Shown: positions 1 to 5,658, numbered from the stretch's first letter. The stretch: DNA of 5,674 nt from JAPLGZ01 sp038225095 (GCA_038225095.1 JBBREZ010000458.1:1-5674); one strand, 5' to 3'. Numbers and translations are program-made. Notes: generated by a model not told the origin, from the letters alone.

Positions 1-31
1 CAATCCACCCATCTATCAAAGGAAGAAGATT

Positions 32-112
32 ATGGAACAAAAGCATATTAGTCGGCGCACTTTTTTAAAGGTCGCGGGCACCGGGTTAGCCGCAAGTGCG
101 ATCGCAGCATGT
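32..112 (+). other. Tat/SPII lipoprotein signal peptide of the SBP
   Basis: Residues 1-26 form a twin-arginine signal with SRRTFLK at 7-13, close to the S-R-R-x-F-L-K consensus, then a hydrophobic Ala/Gly/Leu stretch. The lipobox I24-A25-A26-C27 places the lipid-modified cysteine at codon 110-112 (TGT). This implies export of a folded protein and anchoring to the outer face of the cytoplasmic membrane. It lies wholly before the TAG, so the truncated 75-residue product would still carry it. Confidence 0.85.
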
Positions 113-256
113 GCGCCAGCAGGCACACAGTCGACGACCGGAAGTGCGCCGGCCGCAACTGGCAACAAGGAGTTTGTCATGTGGGGCCTGCAATATGATC
201 CCCATGTCGACCGCTACCACGCGTTGGCCGATGCCTTCTTTAAGAAGACAGAAAAC

Positions 257-259
257 TAG
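257..259 (+). other. In-frame amber codon interrupting the SBP
   Basis: TAG follows Asn75 (KKTEN-stop-ANIQPQ), and the same frame stays open for 376 more codons. The local sequence is AACTAGGCC. If the ancestral codon was CAG (Gln), the site would have been AACCAGGCC, which holds a CCAGG (Dcm-type) site whose inner C has become T. That is the classic product of 5-methylcytosine deamination, but the ancestral codon is an inference. Confidence 0.9.
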
Positions 260-1442
260 GCCAACATTCAGCCGCAAGCCTGGCCGCTAGAAACCAAGCT
301 GCTAGCCTCCATCACCGCTGGCACGCAGCCAGACACGGTCTGCGTGATGGGCATCGTTTCAACGCCGCTGTTCATGCAGAAGGCAGTGCTTGAGATGGAC
401 GATGTTGTTTACGCAGCCGCGGGTGTCGATCCGCAGAAATTCTTCTACCCCGAAGCGATCCAGGCCTACACCTGGAATGGGCACTATATGGGCGTGCCGC
501 TAGAAAGCAACCAGGTTGGGCAGTCGGTGGGCACCCGCTATGACTACCTGGATGAAGTGGGCGACAAGGCTAAGGGTCTATGGCCCGGACTCAATAAGAA
601 GGATGGCTTCGACAGTTACGAACAAATGTGGGCGCTGGCCGAGCTGCTCCAAAAGAAGGATGGCGACACCGTCAGCCGCTGGGGGATGTCGGGCCAGGGC
701 TGGGACTTGGGCCAGTATCTCACCACCATGCGCTCGCTCGGTAAATTCTTCTGGGACGCAGACAAGAAGAAGTTCAACTTCGACAGCGAGGAAGCCGTCA
801 AGGCCATGCAGCTCTATATCGAGACGCCGGTAAAGCGCGGCATCGAGACGCAGCTCGACGACCACCACATGAACTCGTTGTTCGCCGGTAAGGTCGCGGT
901 TGCTATGGGCAACTCGGCTATGGCCCCCGAAGGAGCAAAGCTCAACCTGAAGGTCGAGACGGTCAACCGCCCCCCGGCCATCGAGGGCAAAGAGCCGCTG
1001 TACGTCGGCGAAGGTGGCTGGGGCTTTGAGATCCCAACACGCGCCAAGAACAAGGATATTGCCATCGAATTCTGTAAGTGGATGGCGACCCGCGCCGGCC
1101 AGGTTATTTATGCCCAAATCTATGGTGGCGTGGTTCCTGCAACGCCTTCAGTGCTCGACGACGCCATTTATAAAGGCGACGATTTGGTCAAGATCAGCCG
1201 CCGCCGTGCCATTGCCTCGTTGCCGAACACGGTCTATTATGGCAACGACTGGGGGCTCAACCGCACGGGATCGGATGTACCCTTCACCAAGTGCCGCCAG
1301 GGCGCCGTAACAGCCCAGGAAGCCTGTAATCAATTGCAGGAGTTGATGACCGTCAATTACAAGCAGTGGAAGGACAGCACCCAGTCCTAATCGACAAACC
1401 ATTTAAACTTCATCTATTCTGTAGGCACCCAGGGGGTTCCCG

Positions 1443-1483
1443 TGCTTGCTGCGCCTGCTGTCCACACCAAGGCGCAGCAAGCA
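1443..1483 (+). terminator. Intercistronic stem-loop, attenuator or mRNA-stabilising hairpin
   Basis: Perfect 14-bp inverted repeat: arms 1443-1456 and 1470-1483 (TGCTTGCTGCGCCT and its complement) with a 13-base loop. AGGGG (1431-1435) and CCCCT (1487-1491) could add an outer 5-bp stem. The nearest T-run (TTTT, 1507-1510) is too far away for a classic intrinsic terminator. Partial attenuation, or protection of the SBP transcript 3' end as at malE-malF, is more likely than full termination. Confidence 0.6.
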
Positions 1484-1508
1484 GCGCCCCTCCGGATTGC
1501 CTACGGTT

Positions 1509-1539
1509 TTGTATGACTTCTATTTGATTTGTCTATAAG
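1509..1539 (+). promoter_or_regulatory. Weak candidate promoter ahead of the permease genes
   Basis: TTGTAT (1509-1514) and TATAAG (1534-1539) resemble -35 and -10 elements, but they are 19 bases apart and the -35 is poor. It is listed because it sits just after the strong hairpin, where a secondary start would make sense. Chance occurrence is quite possible in this AT-richer patch. Confidence 0.2.
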
Positions 1540-1633
1540 GTCTTTTGGACTGTTGCTCAGTCAATCGGGAAGATGGATGCTGCCACAACCAGTCAGGTGA
1601 CAGCACCCGCTCATTAATCGTCAGGAGATTGCC

Positions 1634-2575
1634 ATGGCGACTCAAACCGCGCTCAGCCACACGGTGGCAGCGCCCCGCCAAAACCTGGGTTTCACGCTAG
1701 CCAAGACGCTCCGCCGGCCACAATTTTGGTTCGGCCTCGTGATCCTCTTGCCAATTCTCGTCTGGTATGCCTGGTTTGCTTTCGGCCCCGTGCTGCGGGC
1801 TTTTTGGATGGCCACGGTCAAGTATGATCTGATGAACCCGGCTGACAGCAAGTTTGTCGGCCTGCAGAACTTCCAGCAGGTCTTCAGCTACCCTCTGTTC
1901 TGGGTCTCCGTCCAGCGCACGATCGTTTTCTCGTTGTATGTCTATGTGGGTACTTTGCCGTTGGCGCTGTTCGTATCGTTGTGCCTGGTCGCAGTCGCCC
2001 AGGGTCGGAACTTTTACCAGTCGGTGATCTTTTTGCCGGTCGTCGTGTCGTACGTAGCCGTAGCGCTGCTATTCCGCATGCTTATGGACCCGCAGAACGG
2101 CCAGTTCAACCAAATCTTAGCCGCGCTTGGGTTGCCCCGGAGCCTGTGGGTGACCGGGCCAAACTCGGCGCTGCCAGCCATCGCGATGGTCGATATCTGG
2201 AAGGGCCTGGGCTTCCATGTCGTCATTATTACAGCCGGGCTGCTGGGCATTCCGGCAGAAATGTACGACGCTGCTAAGGTAGACGGCGCAGGGCCCTGGC
2301 ACCGGTTTCGCTATGTGACGATCCCACTCCTCGGCAACACGTTGCTCCTAGAATCGGTGATCATCGTCGCTGGCACCCTGCAAGCCTTTACCAACGGTGA
2401 AGTGTTGGGCTGTGCCGGCGATTCCTGTTTCTTTATCAGCCGGTTGGTGTATGCCGAAGCCTTCACCAATCTGCGTTTCGGCTTTGCGACAGCCTCGGCC
2501 TTTGTGCTCTTCGTCTTCATCCTGGTGTTGACGGTCATCCAAGTTCGAACGCTAAAGCCGGATTGGCAATACTGA
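1634..2575 (+). CDS. Carbohydrate ABC transporter permease, MalF/UgpA type
   Basis: Inner-membrane subunit of a sugar importer, 313 residues, usual for six-helix family members. Hydrophobic segments are visible at about 32-56, 95-120, 129-150, 181-205, 234-255 and 283-305. The cytoplasmic EAA loop, which docks on the ATPase, lies between helices 4 and 5 (209-233): EMYDAAKVDGAG, then IPLL. FVGLQNFQQVF (74-84) is the typical 'f.GL.NF..vf' segment before helix 2. ATG 1634 has AGGAG (1623-1627) at good spacing. The predicted extracytoplasmic loop between helices 5 and 6 holds two cysteines, C260 and C265. The gene is followed after 26 bases by the second permease, with which it should form the heterodimeric channel. 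The substrate is not predictable; no ATPase gene is in the window. Confidence 0.95.
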   Translation: MATQTALSHTVAAPRQNLGFTLAKTLRRPQFWFGLVILLPILVWYAWFAFGPVLRAFWMATVKYDLMNPADSKFVGLQNFQQVFSYPLFWVSVQRTIVFSLYVYVGTLPLALFVSLCLVAVAQGRNFYQSVIFLPVVVSYVAVALLFRMLMDPQNGQFNQILAALGLPRSLWVTGPNSALPAIAMVDIWKGLGFHVVIITAGLLGIPAEMYDAAKVDGAGPWHRFRYVTIPLLGNTLLLESVIIVAGTLQAFTNGEVLGCAGDSCFFISRLVYAEAFTNLRFGFATASAFVLFVFILVLTVIQVRTLKPDWQY

Positions 2576-2588
2576 ATATTAAAAGATT

Positions 2589-2604
2589 AGAGGAGAAAGA
2601 CGTG
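2589..2604 (+). promoter_or_regulatory. Ribosome binding site that sets the second permease start
   Basis: AGGAG at 2591-2595, within TAGAGGAG, lies six bases before GTG 2602. The same frame is open back to TTG 2563, which overlaps the end of the first permease by 13 bases and has no Shine-Dalgarno. The GTG start is therefore preferred. Confidence 0.8.
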
Positions 2605-3465
2605 CAAAAAGCTGTTACAATGCCGGTCGCGTCTGCCCGCTCGGTATCACTCGTGCGGGTCGGCCGCATCTTCCCCCACCTTGTGCTACTCTTCTTGACG
2701 TTCACATCGTTGATGCCTTTCGTGTGGATGTTTTTTGGTTCGTTCAAAACCTATGTGGAGCTCACCTCCGCCAAAACCCTGTTGCCCGCCCACTGGACAT
2801 TCGACAACTATGTTCAGATCACGCAGCGCGTCGGTTTTCCGCGCGCCTTTCTCAACACAACGCTGGTCGCCGTTGCCGTGACCCTGGCAACGCTGCTCAC
2901 TTCTTCAACCGCCGGTTATGTGTTTGCCAAGTATCGTTTTTGGGGCAAGGAAAAGCTCTTTACCCTCCTGCTGTCCACGATGATGGTGCCCTTTGCCGTG
3001 GTGCTCGTGCCACTCTATGTAACCGTCGCAAACTTGGCCTTGGCAGATAAGCTGCTGGGTATTGTTGTCACGGGCCTTTGCTCCACGTTTGGCATCTTCT
3101 TGATGCGCCAATTCATGGAATCGATTCCGAATGATCTGATCGACGCCGGGCGCATTGACGGTGCCGGCGAGTGGTGGATCTTCACACGAGTTGTCCTCCC
3201 ATTGGCGAAATCTTCGCTTTCGGCTTTGGCCGTCTTTACCTTCTTGGGCAGTTGGGATAGCTTTCTCTGGCCGTTGGTGGTGTTGACGAGTCCAGAAAAC
3301 CAGACCTTGCCGCTGGTGCTGGCTGGCTTGCGCAATCTCTACTGGTCACGCTACGAAATGTATGCTGCCGGCTCGATGTTAACGGTTTTACCGGTGATGA
3401 TCGTCTACATCGCGGCCTCGAAACATTTTGTGCAAGGCATCGCCATGACAGGGTTAAAAGGCTAA
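2602..3465 (+). CDS. Carbohydrate ABC transporter permease, MalG/UgpE type
   Basis: Second channel subunit, 287 residues from GTG 2602 (300 if TTG 2563 were used). The start is chosen for the AGGAG six bases upstream, and because the extra 13 residues are charged and unlike the family N-terminus. Six hydrophobic segments are visible, starting with FPHLVLLFLTFTSLMPFVWM (24-43). Family marks follow in order: FGSFKT (45-50), FDNYVQI (67-73), FLNTTLVA (83-90), YVFAKYRF (106-113), the EAA loop PNDLIDAGRIDGAGE (176-190) with VVLPL (197-201), FLGSWDSFLWPLVVL (214-228), and a C-terminus KHFVQGIAMTGLKG like the usual '..fvqGl..GavKG'. The EAA core reads D-A-G rather than E-A-A, a mild change. It should pair with the upstream permease. 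The operon appears to end here, although no intrinsic terminator is seen. Confidence 0.95.
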   Translation: MQKAVTMPVASARSVSLVRVGRIFPHLVLLFLTFTSLMPFVWMFFGSFKTYVELTSAKTLLPAHWTFDNYVQITQRVGFPRAFLNTTLVAVAVTLATLLTSSTAGYVFAKYRFWGKEKLFTLLLSTMMVPFAVVLVPLYVTVANLALADKLLGIVVTGLCSTFGIFLMRQFMESIPNDLIDAGRIDGAGEWWIFTRVVLPLAKSSLSALAVFTFLGSWDSFLWPLVVLTSPENQTLPLVLAGLRNLYWSRYEMYAAGSMLTVLPVMIVYIAASKHFVQGIAMTGLKG

Positions 3466-3592
3466 GGTGTACGTTAGCCTAATGGATAGATATACTGATG
3501 AGCATAAAGCAGTAACACTTGTGGCAGGAGAGTAGAGATTATCTCGTCAATCTCCAGTCTTCAATCTCTACTCTCGTAAAAAATGTTCGTTT
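3466..3592. other. Intergenic region between permease and methyltransferase genes
   Basis: This 127-base gap has no coding potential that I can support. It contains a 13-bp inverted repeat (3528-3575) and a lone TATACT (3491-3496) with no convincing -35 at 16-18 bases. No T-run follows the repeat on either strand, so the end of the ABC transcript is not evident. Confidence 0.6.
3528..3575. repeat. Perfect 13-bp inverted repeat with AATCTC motifs
   Basis: The arms are GAGAGTAGAGATT (3528-3540) and its exact complement (3563-3575), with a 22-base loop. The loop contains another AATCTC (3549-3554), a direct repeat of the start of the right arm (3563-3568), and GAGAT/ATCTC (3535-3545) forms an overlapping palindrome. 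The pattern suggests an intergenic dispersed repeat built from an AATCTC-type unit rather than a terminator. Its presence elsewhere in the genome cannot be judged from here. Confidence 0.7.
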
Positions 3593-4246
3593 ATGACGCT
3601 TATGAGTATAGTTAGCAGGATGGAAAAACAAACTGTGCAAAACCCGTGGTTAGCGACCCGCAGCCGAACAGGCCGTGAATATGACGCCCCGTACGAAGAA
3701 CGCGCCGCAACGGGCATTGATGTGCACGGTGAGGCCAATTTGATTGAGCGGTTGCTACATTCTGATCTCAATCAAACTAAATCAAACGCGCCCTATCGCG
3801 TGTTGGATGCCGGTTGTGGCACCGGACGCATGTCGATTGAATTGGCGCGCCGGGGCATCGACATTGTCGGCGTTGATCTAGATGAAGTAATGCTCCAGCA
3901 GGCGCACACCAAAGCGCCCCAACTTGATTGGCAATTGGGCGATCTGTCCACCATTGCCTTGGATGGCCCCTTCGACGCAATTGTGCTCGCCGGCAACGTG
4001 ATGATTTTCCTCACCCCCGGCACCGAAGCCGCCACGCTCGCCAATCTGGCCCCACATCTCAAACCGGGCGGCTTGTTCATCGCAGCGTTCGAGCTAACCC
4101 CGCCCGCTTGGACAAATTTAACGCTTGCTGTGTATGAGCAGTTGACCAAAACGGTTGGCTTAACCAAAGTAGCACGCTGGTCCACCTGGGAGCAAGCACC
4201 CTGGACCAGCAGGGATCGATATGCCGTGTCGGTGCATCGGAAATAA
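3593..4246 (+). CDS. Class I SAM-dependent methyltransferase, substrate unknown
   Basis: Predicted cytoplasmic methyltransferase with a Rossmann-like SAM-binding fold, 217 residues from ATG 3593. Motif I is VLDAGCGTG (70-78), the glycine-rich SAM loop. An acidic stretch GVDLDEVML (93-101) follows beta-2 and should bind the ribose hydroxyls; GDLS (116-119) and FDAIVLAGNVMIFL (127-140) fit motifs II-IV; LKPGGLFIAAFEL (156-168) is the usual beta-5 region. The N-terminal YDAPYEERAATGIDVHGEA and the C-terminal RWSTWEQAPW...YAVSVHRK recall a family of small stand-alone methyltransferases of unassigned substrate (recalled, not searched). The start is uncertain: 3593, 3602 and 3620 are in-frame ATGs and none has a well-placed Shine-Dalgarno (AGCAGG abuts 3620); the SAM domain is complete with any of them. 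It is probably transcribed alone, since a terminator follows directly. Confidence 0.88.
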   Translation: MTLMSIVSRMEKQTVQNPWLATRSRTGREYDAPYEERAATGIDVHGEANLIERLLHSDLNQTKSNAPYRVLDAGCGTGRMSIELARRGIDIVGVDLDEVMLQQAHTKAPQLDWQLGDLSTIALDGPFDAIVLAGNVMIFLTPGTEAATLANLAPHLKPGGLFIAAFELTPPAWTNLTLAVYEQLTKTVGLTKVARWSTWEQAPWTSRDRYAVSVHRK

Positions 4247-4282
4247 GCAATAAGATAGTTTCAAAACTAAAAATCAATTACT

Positions 4283-4310
4283 GGCCCCAGATGCATGTTG
4301 CGCTGGGGCC
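4283..4310 (+). terminator. Intrinsic terminator after the methyltransferase
   Basis: GGCCCCAG (4283-4290) pairs perfectly with CTGGGGCC (4303-4310) across a 12-base loop, followed by TTTCCGTGTT. The 8-bp GC-rich stem and T-rich tail, 36 bases after the stop codon, are what a Rho-independent terminator looks like, though the T-run is short. It separates the methyltransferase from the next unit. Confidence 0.75.
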
Positions 4311-4353
4311 TTTCCGTGTTAGGCAAAGGGCAGATAAATACGCCGAGTAATGA

Positions 4354-4382
4354 TTGACCGAGCTGACACTTTGGCATATACT
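4354..4382 (+). promoter_or_regulatory. Sigma70-type promoter of the antitoxin-like/HEPN-like unit
   Basis: TTGACC (4354-4359) and TATACT (4377-4382) each match five of six consensus bases and are exactly 17 bases apart. Transcription should start near 4389, giving a leader of about 50 bases to GTG 4438. The promoter sits between the terminator of the previous gene and the first gene of this unit, as expected for an independent transcript. Confidence 0.7.
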
Positions 4383-4416
4383 CATCCTAGCGGAGCGGCG
4401 GGAAACCGCTTGATGA
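4382..4416 (+). promoter_or_regulatory. Imperfect palindrome with alternative pairing at the transcription start
   Basis: TCATC (4382-4386) and AGCGG (4389-4393) can pair with GATGA (4412-4416) and CCGCT (4406-4410). A second, tandem AGCGG (4394-4398) competes for the same CCGCT with a 7-base loop. The element overlaps the end of the -10 box and the expected start site. It could be an operator for autoregulation, as in toxin-antitoxin operons, or a 5' leader hairpin; the sequence cannot decide between them. Confidence 0.4.
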
Positions 4417-4425
4417 TTGTTGAAA

Positions 4426-4440
4426 GGGAAGGTTATTGTG
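4426..4440 (+). promoter_or_regulatory. Ribosome binding site that sets the antitoxin-like start
   Basis: GGGAAGG (4426-4432) lies five bases before GTG 4438. An earlier in-frame TTG at 4417 would place this Shine-Dalgarno inside the gene and has none of its own. GTG 4438 also matches where the recognisable family sequence begins (LNTYHAILRG). Confidence 0.8.
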
Positions 4441-4680
4441 TTAAATACATATCACGCTATCCTACGTGGGCATATTTTAGAATGGTTGTATGACGCACCC
4501 CAAGACCTGCCAACCGACCGGGCGATTGCCGTACATGTCACAATTCTTGATAAGTCGCCGCAAGCTATAAAAAATCAGCAAGGCAACCAGATGGCGCTTG
4601 CCTTAGAACAATTAGCCAAACGATCCGCTTCTGCACTGGGTGGGCTGGATGCCATAAAATGGGAGCGCGAGGTACGATAA
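4438..4680 (+). CDS. Small antitoxin-like protein (cyanobacterial/Chloroflexota type)
   Basis: An 80-residue protein from GTG 4438. TYHAILRGHILEWLYDAP, then DRAIAVHVTILDKS, then a gap, then QMALALEQLAKR and a C-terminal KWEREVR, resemble a family of short proteins usually annotated as antitoxin components next to PIN-domain toxins in cyanobacteria and Chloroflexota. This is recalled pattern knowledge, not a search result. In that family the N-terminal half would be a beta-rich dimer and DNA-binding part, and the C-terminal tail after 'WxREVR' (typically DRPLPGR-like) would contact the toxin. Here the stop comes directly after REVR, so the usual tail is missing. No PIN gene follows; a HEPN-like gene starts four bases after the stop instead. 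It likely shares a transcript with that gene, under the promoter at 4354-4382. Antitoxin function is therefore plausible but unproven. Confidence 0.65.
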   Translation: MLNTYHAILRGHILEWLYDAPQDLPTDRAIAVHVTILDKSPQAIKNQQGNQMALALEQLAKRSASALGGLDAIKWEREVR

Positions 4681-4684
4681 TTTT

Positions 4685-5512
4685 ATGACCAACATCTCTG
4701 ACAATAAAAATCTTCAAAATCTGATAAATGATGCCAACGCGCTAGCACAAATTAGCAATATTTTATCTGCCTTCAATATAGATTTAGACATTAACATCAA
4801 GGAACTTAGCAGATCTACCAAAGCGATTGCTACTATCGCAGACAAATTTAATTCTATATTTTCCTCTTATGGTTGGATAGCGACAGAGGATATGTCTATT
4901 CCTATGATGGAACAGGCAATAACAATATTTAGCAGAGAAGGTATTGAAAAAGCCGAGAATTTTCTTTGCAAAAGTTTCGACGATGATTATTTCTCACTCC
5001 ATAGCCCTAGAATGCAGGCAATATGGGTATGGAAAGATACACCTAGGCCACGATTATTAAATTTAGCATATAATGACCATAAACAAGGCAGATATTATGC
5101 AAGTATTCCTGTAGTCCTGGCTCAAATTGATGGTCTGTGTTATGACACTAACGAAAAATCTTTTTTTGACAAAAAGAGCTCATTGATAATCAAAAACACT
5201 GTAGCTGCCCATGAAACTGGTCTACAAAGACTATCTAAAAAAATCAGTAAAGGTAACGGTGAAATTAAGACTAGAACTGATCCACTAAGCTTTCCTTACA
5301 GACATGGCATACTACATGGCCGTGAACTTGCCTACGATAACGAATTAGTTTCCACCAAATGCTTTTTCATGCTATTTGCTTTACGTCCCTGGGCGCTTAA
5401 GTGCCAACAGGTTGAGTTTAATAGACAAGCAGGCTATGATTATGAAGAAATCCCCGGCTTTAAGGCTGGCGATTTACTTGTCGAGAAAGTCAAAGCGTTA
5501 TTAAAAGATTAA
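4685..5512 (+). CDS. Uncharacterised protein with HEPN-like R-x4-H motif
   Basis: A 275-residue soluble protein with no signal peptide or membrane segments. The N-terminal third is helical and Asn/Ile/Ser-rich. FSSYGWIA (59-66), a stretch GRYYASIPVVLAQIDGL (135-151) that looks like a packing helix, and PYRHGILHGRELAYDN (204-219) stand out. R206-H207-G-I-L-H211 fits the HEPN ribonuclease signature (Arg, polar residue, three more, His, then Gly), here within a predicted helical C-terminal domain. HEPN proteins act as RNA-cleaving toxins or defence effectors, but some are non-catalytic, so the function is inferred. ATG 4685 follows the antitoxin-like stop by four bases with GAGG at 4669-4672, so translational coupling is likely. 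Sampled 60-base stretches are about 35% G+C against 55-70% in the ABC genes, which points to horizontal acquisition. It could instead be a housekeeping-neutral hypothetical protein. Confidence 0.75.
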   Translation: MTNISDNKNLQNLINDANALAQISNILSAFNIDLDINIKELSRSTKAIATIADKFNSIFSSYGWIATEDMSIPMMEQAITIFSREGIEKAENFLCKSFDDDYFSLHSPRMQAIWVWKDTPRPRLLNLAYNDHKQGRYYASIPVVLAQIDGLCYDTNEKSFFDKKSSLIIKNTVAAHETGLQRLSKKISKGNGEIKTRTDPLSFPYRHGILHGRELAYDNELVSTKCFFMLFALRPWALKCQQVEFNRQAGYDYEEIPGFKAGDLLVEKVKALLKD

Positions 5513-5587
5513 ATCCCCACTATAAAGCCATTTAATAGAGTTTATTCCGATTTATTATTTGGATAGCAAAACAGAGCCAGATCGGTC

Positions 5588-5658
5588 TTGTAGGTGCGGT
5601 TTTTAACCGCACAAGTCTGGATTGACCAAGATTGTGCGGTTAAAAACCGCACCTACAA
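5588..5658. repeat. 27-bp perfect inverted repeat made of two nested hairpins (REP-doublet/MITE-like)
   Basis: Arms 5588-5614 and 5632-5658 are exact reverse complements, 27 of 27, with a 17-base spacer. Each arm is itself a hairpin: GTGCGGTT-TTT-AACCGCAC (5594-5612) and GTGCGGTT-AAA-AACCGCAC (5634-5652). The DNA can thus fold as one long stem or as two short hairpins. Such nested symmetry is typical of REP doublets (BIMEs) or small non-autonomous elements. It lies 75 bases after the HEPN-like gene and could also slow or end transcription, although no clean T-run follows. No flanking direct repeat could be assigned. Confidence 0.85.

Larger units (their letters stand above)
32..1390 (+). pseudogene. 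Carbohydrate ABC transporter substrate-binding lipoprotein, interrupted by an in-frame TAG
   Basis: Extracytoplasmic sugar-type solute-binding protein (family 1-like) that would deliver substrate to the two permeases downstream. One frame runs from ATG 32, preceded by a Shine-Dalgarno AAAGGAAG (18-25), to TAA 1388-1390, broken only by TAG at codon 76 (257-259). Without that stop the product is about 452 residues, normal for the family. The N-terminus has a twin-arginine motif (SRRTFLK, residues 7-13), an alanine-rich hydrophobic stretch and a lipobox IAAC with Cys27, followed by a Ser/Thr/Ala/Gly linker. The mature part begins near KEFVMWGLQYD; late in the protein, GGWGFEIP and IAIEFCKWMATRAGQ match the usual 'wgi..sknk..A.eF.kfl' region. 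No Shine-Dalgarno precedes ATG 344, the first ATG after the stop, and a product from there would lack the export signal. The gene is therefore probably inactive, unless the TAG is a sequencing error or is read through. The substrate cannot be told from the sequence. Confidence 0.85.
1391..1633 (+). other. Intercistronic region between SBP and permeases
   Basis: This 243-base gap holds a strong stem-loop (1443-1483), a weak promoter-like pair, a 14-codon micro-ORF with no good ribosome site (1573-1617), and the Shine-Dalgarno AGGAG (1623-1627) six bases before the permease ATG. I see no full gene in it. A long structured gap after the binding-protein gene is common in sugar ABC operons, where it lets the binding protein be made in excess over the membrane subunits. 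Confidence 0.7.

Noticed and set aside
257..259. TAG as a pyrrolysine or other recoded codon
   Set aside because: SBPs are not known pyrrolysine proteins and no supporting structure or tRNA is visible; a simple nonsense change is the cheaper explanation.
578..1117. Long minus-strand open frame opposite the SBP
   Set aside because: It is a shadow of the GC-rich SBP coding strand: no recognisable domain, no ribosome site, and full overlap with a well-supported gene.
344..1390. A separate gene starting at ATG 344
   Set aside because: It is the rest of the SBP frame after the TAG at 257-259, has no Shine-Dalgarno, and would lack the export signal; treated as part of one broken gene.
3491..3496. 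TATACT as -10 box of a methyltransferase promoter
   Set aside because: No acceptable -35 hexamer lies 16-18 bases upstream and there is no extended -10 TG; the methyltransferase promoter remains unidentified.
3528..3575. Intrinsic terminator for the ABC operon
   Set aside because: The stem is AT-rich, the loop is 22 bases and no T-run follows on either strand (GTAAAAAATG follows on the + strand).
3777..4277. Minus-strand frames opposite the methyltransferase
   Set aside because: These are antisense shadows of a strong motif-bearing gene, and several overlap each other in different frames.
5588..5658. CRISPR repeats
   Set aside because: There are only two inverted, not direct, copies separated by 17 bases; no array and no cas genes.
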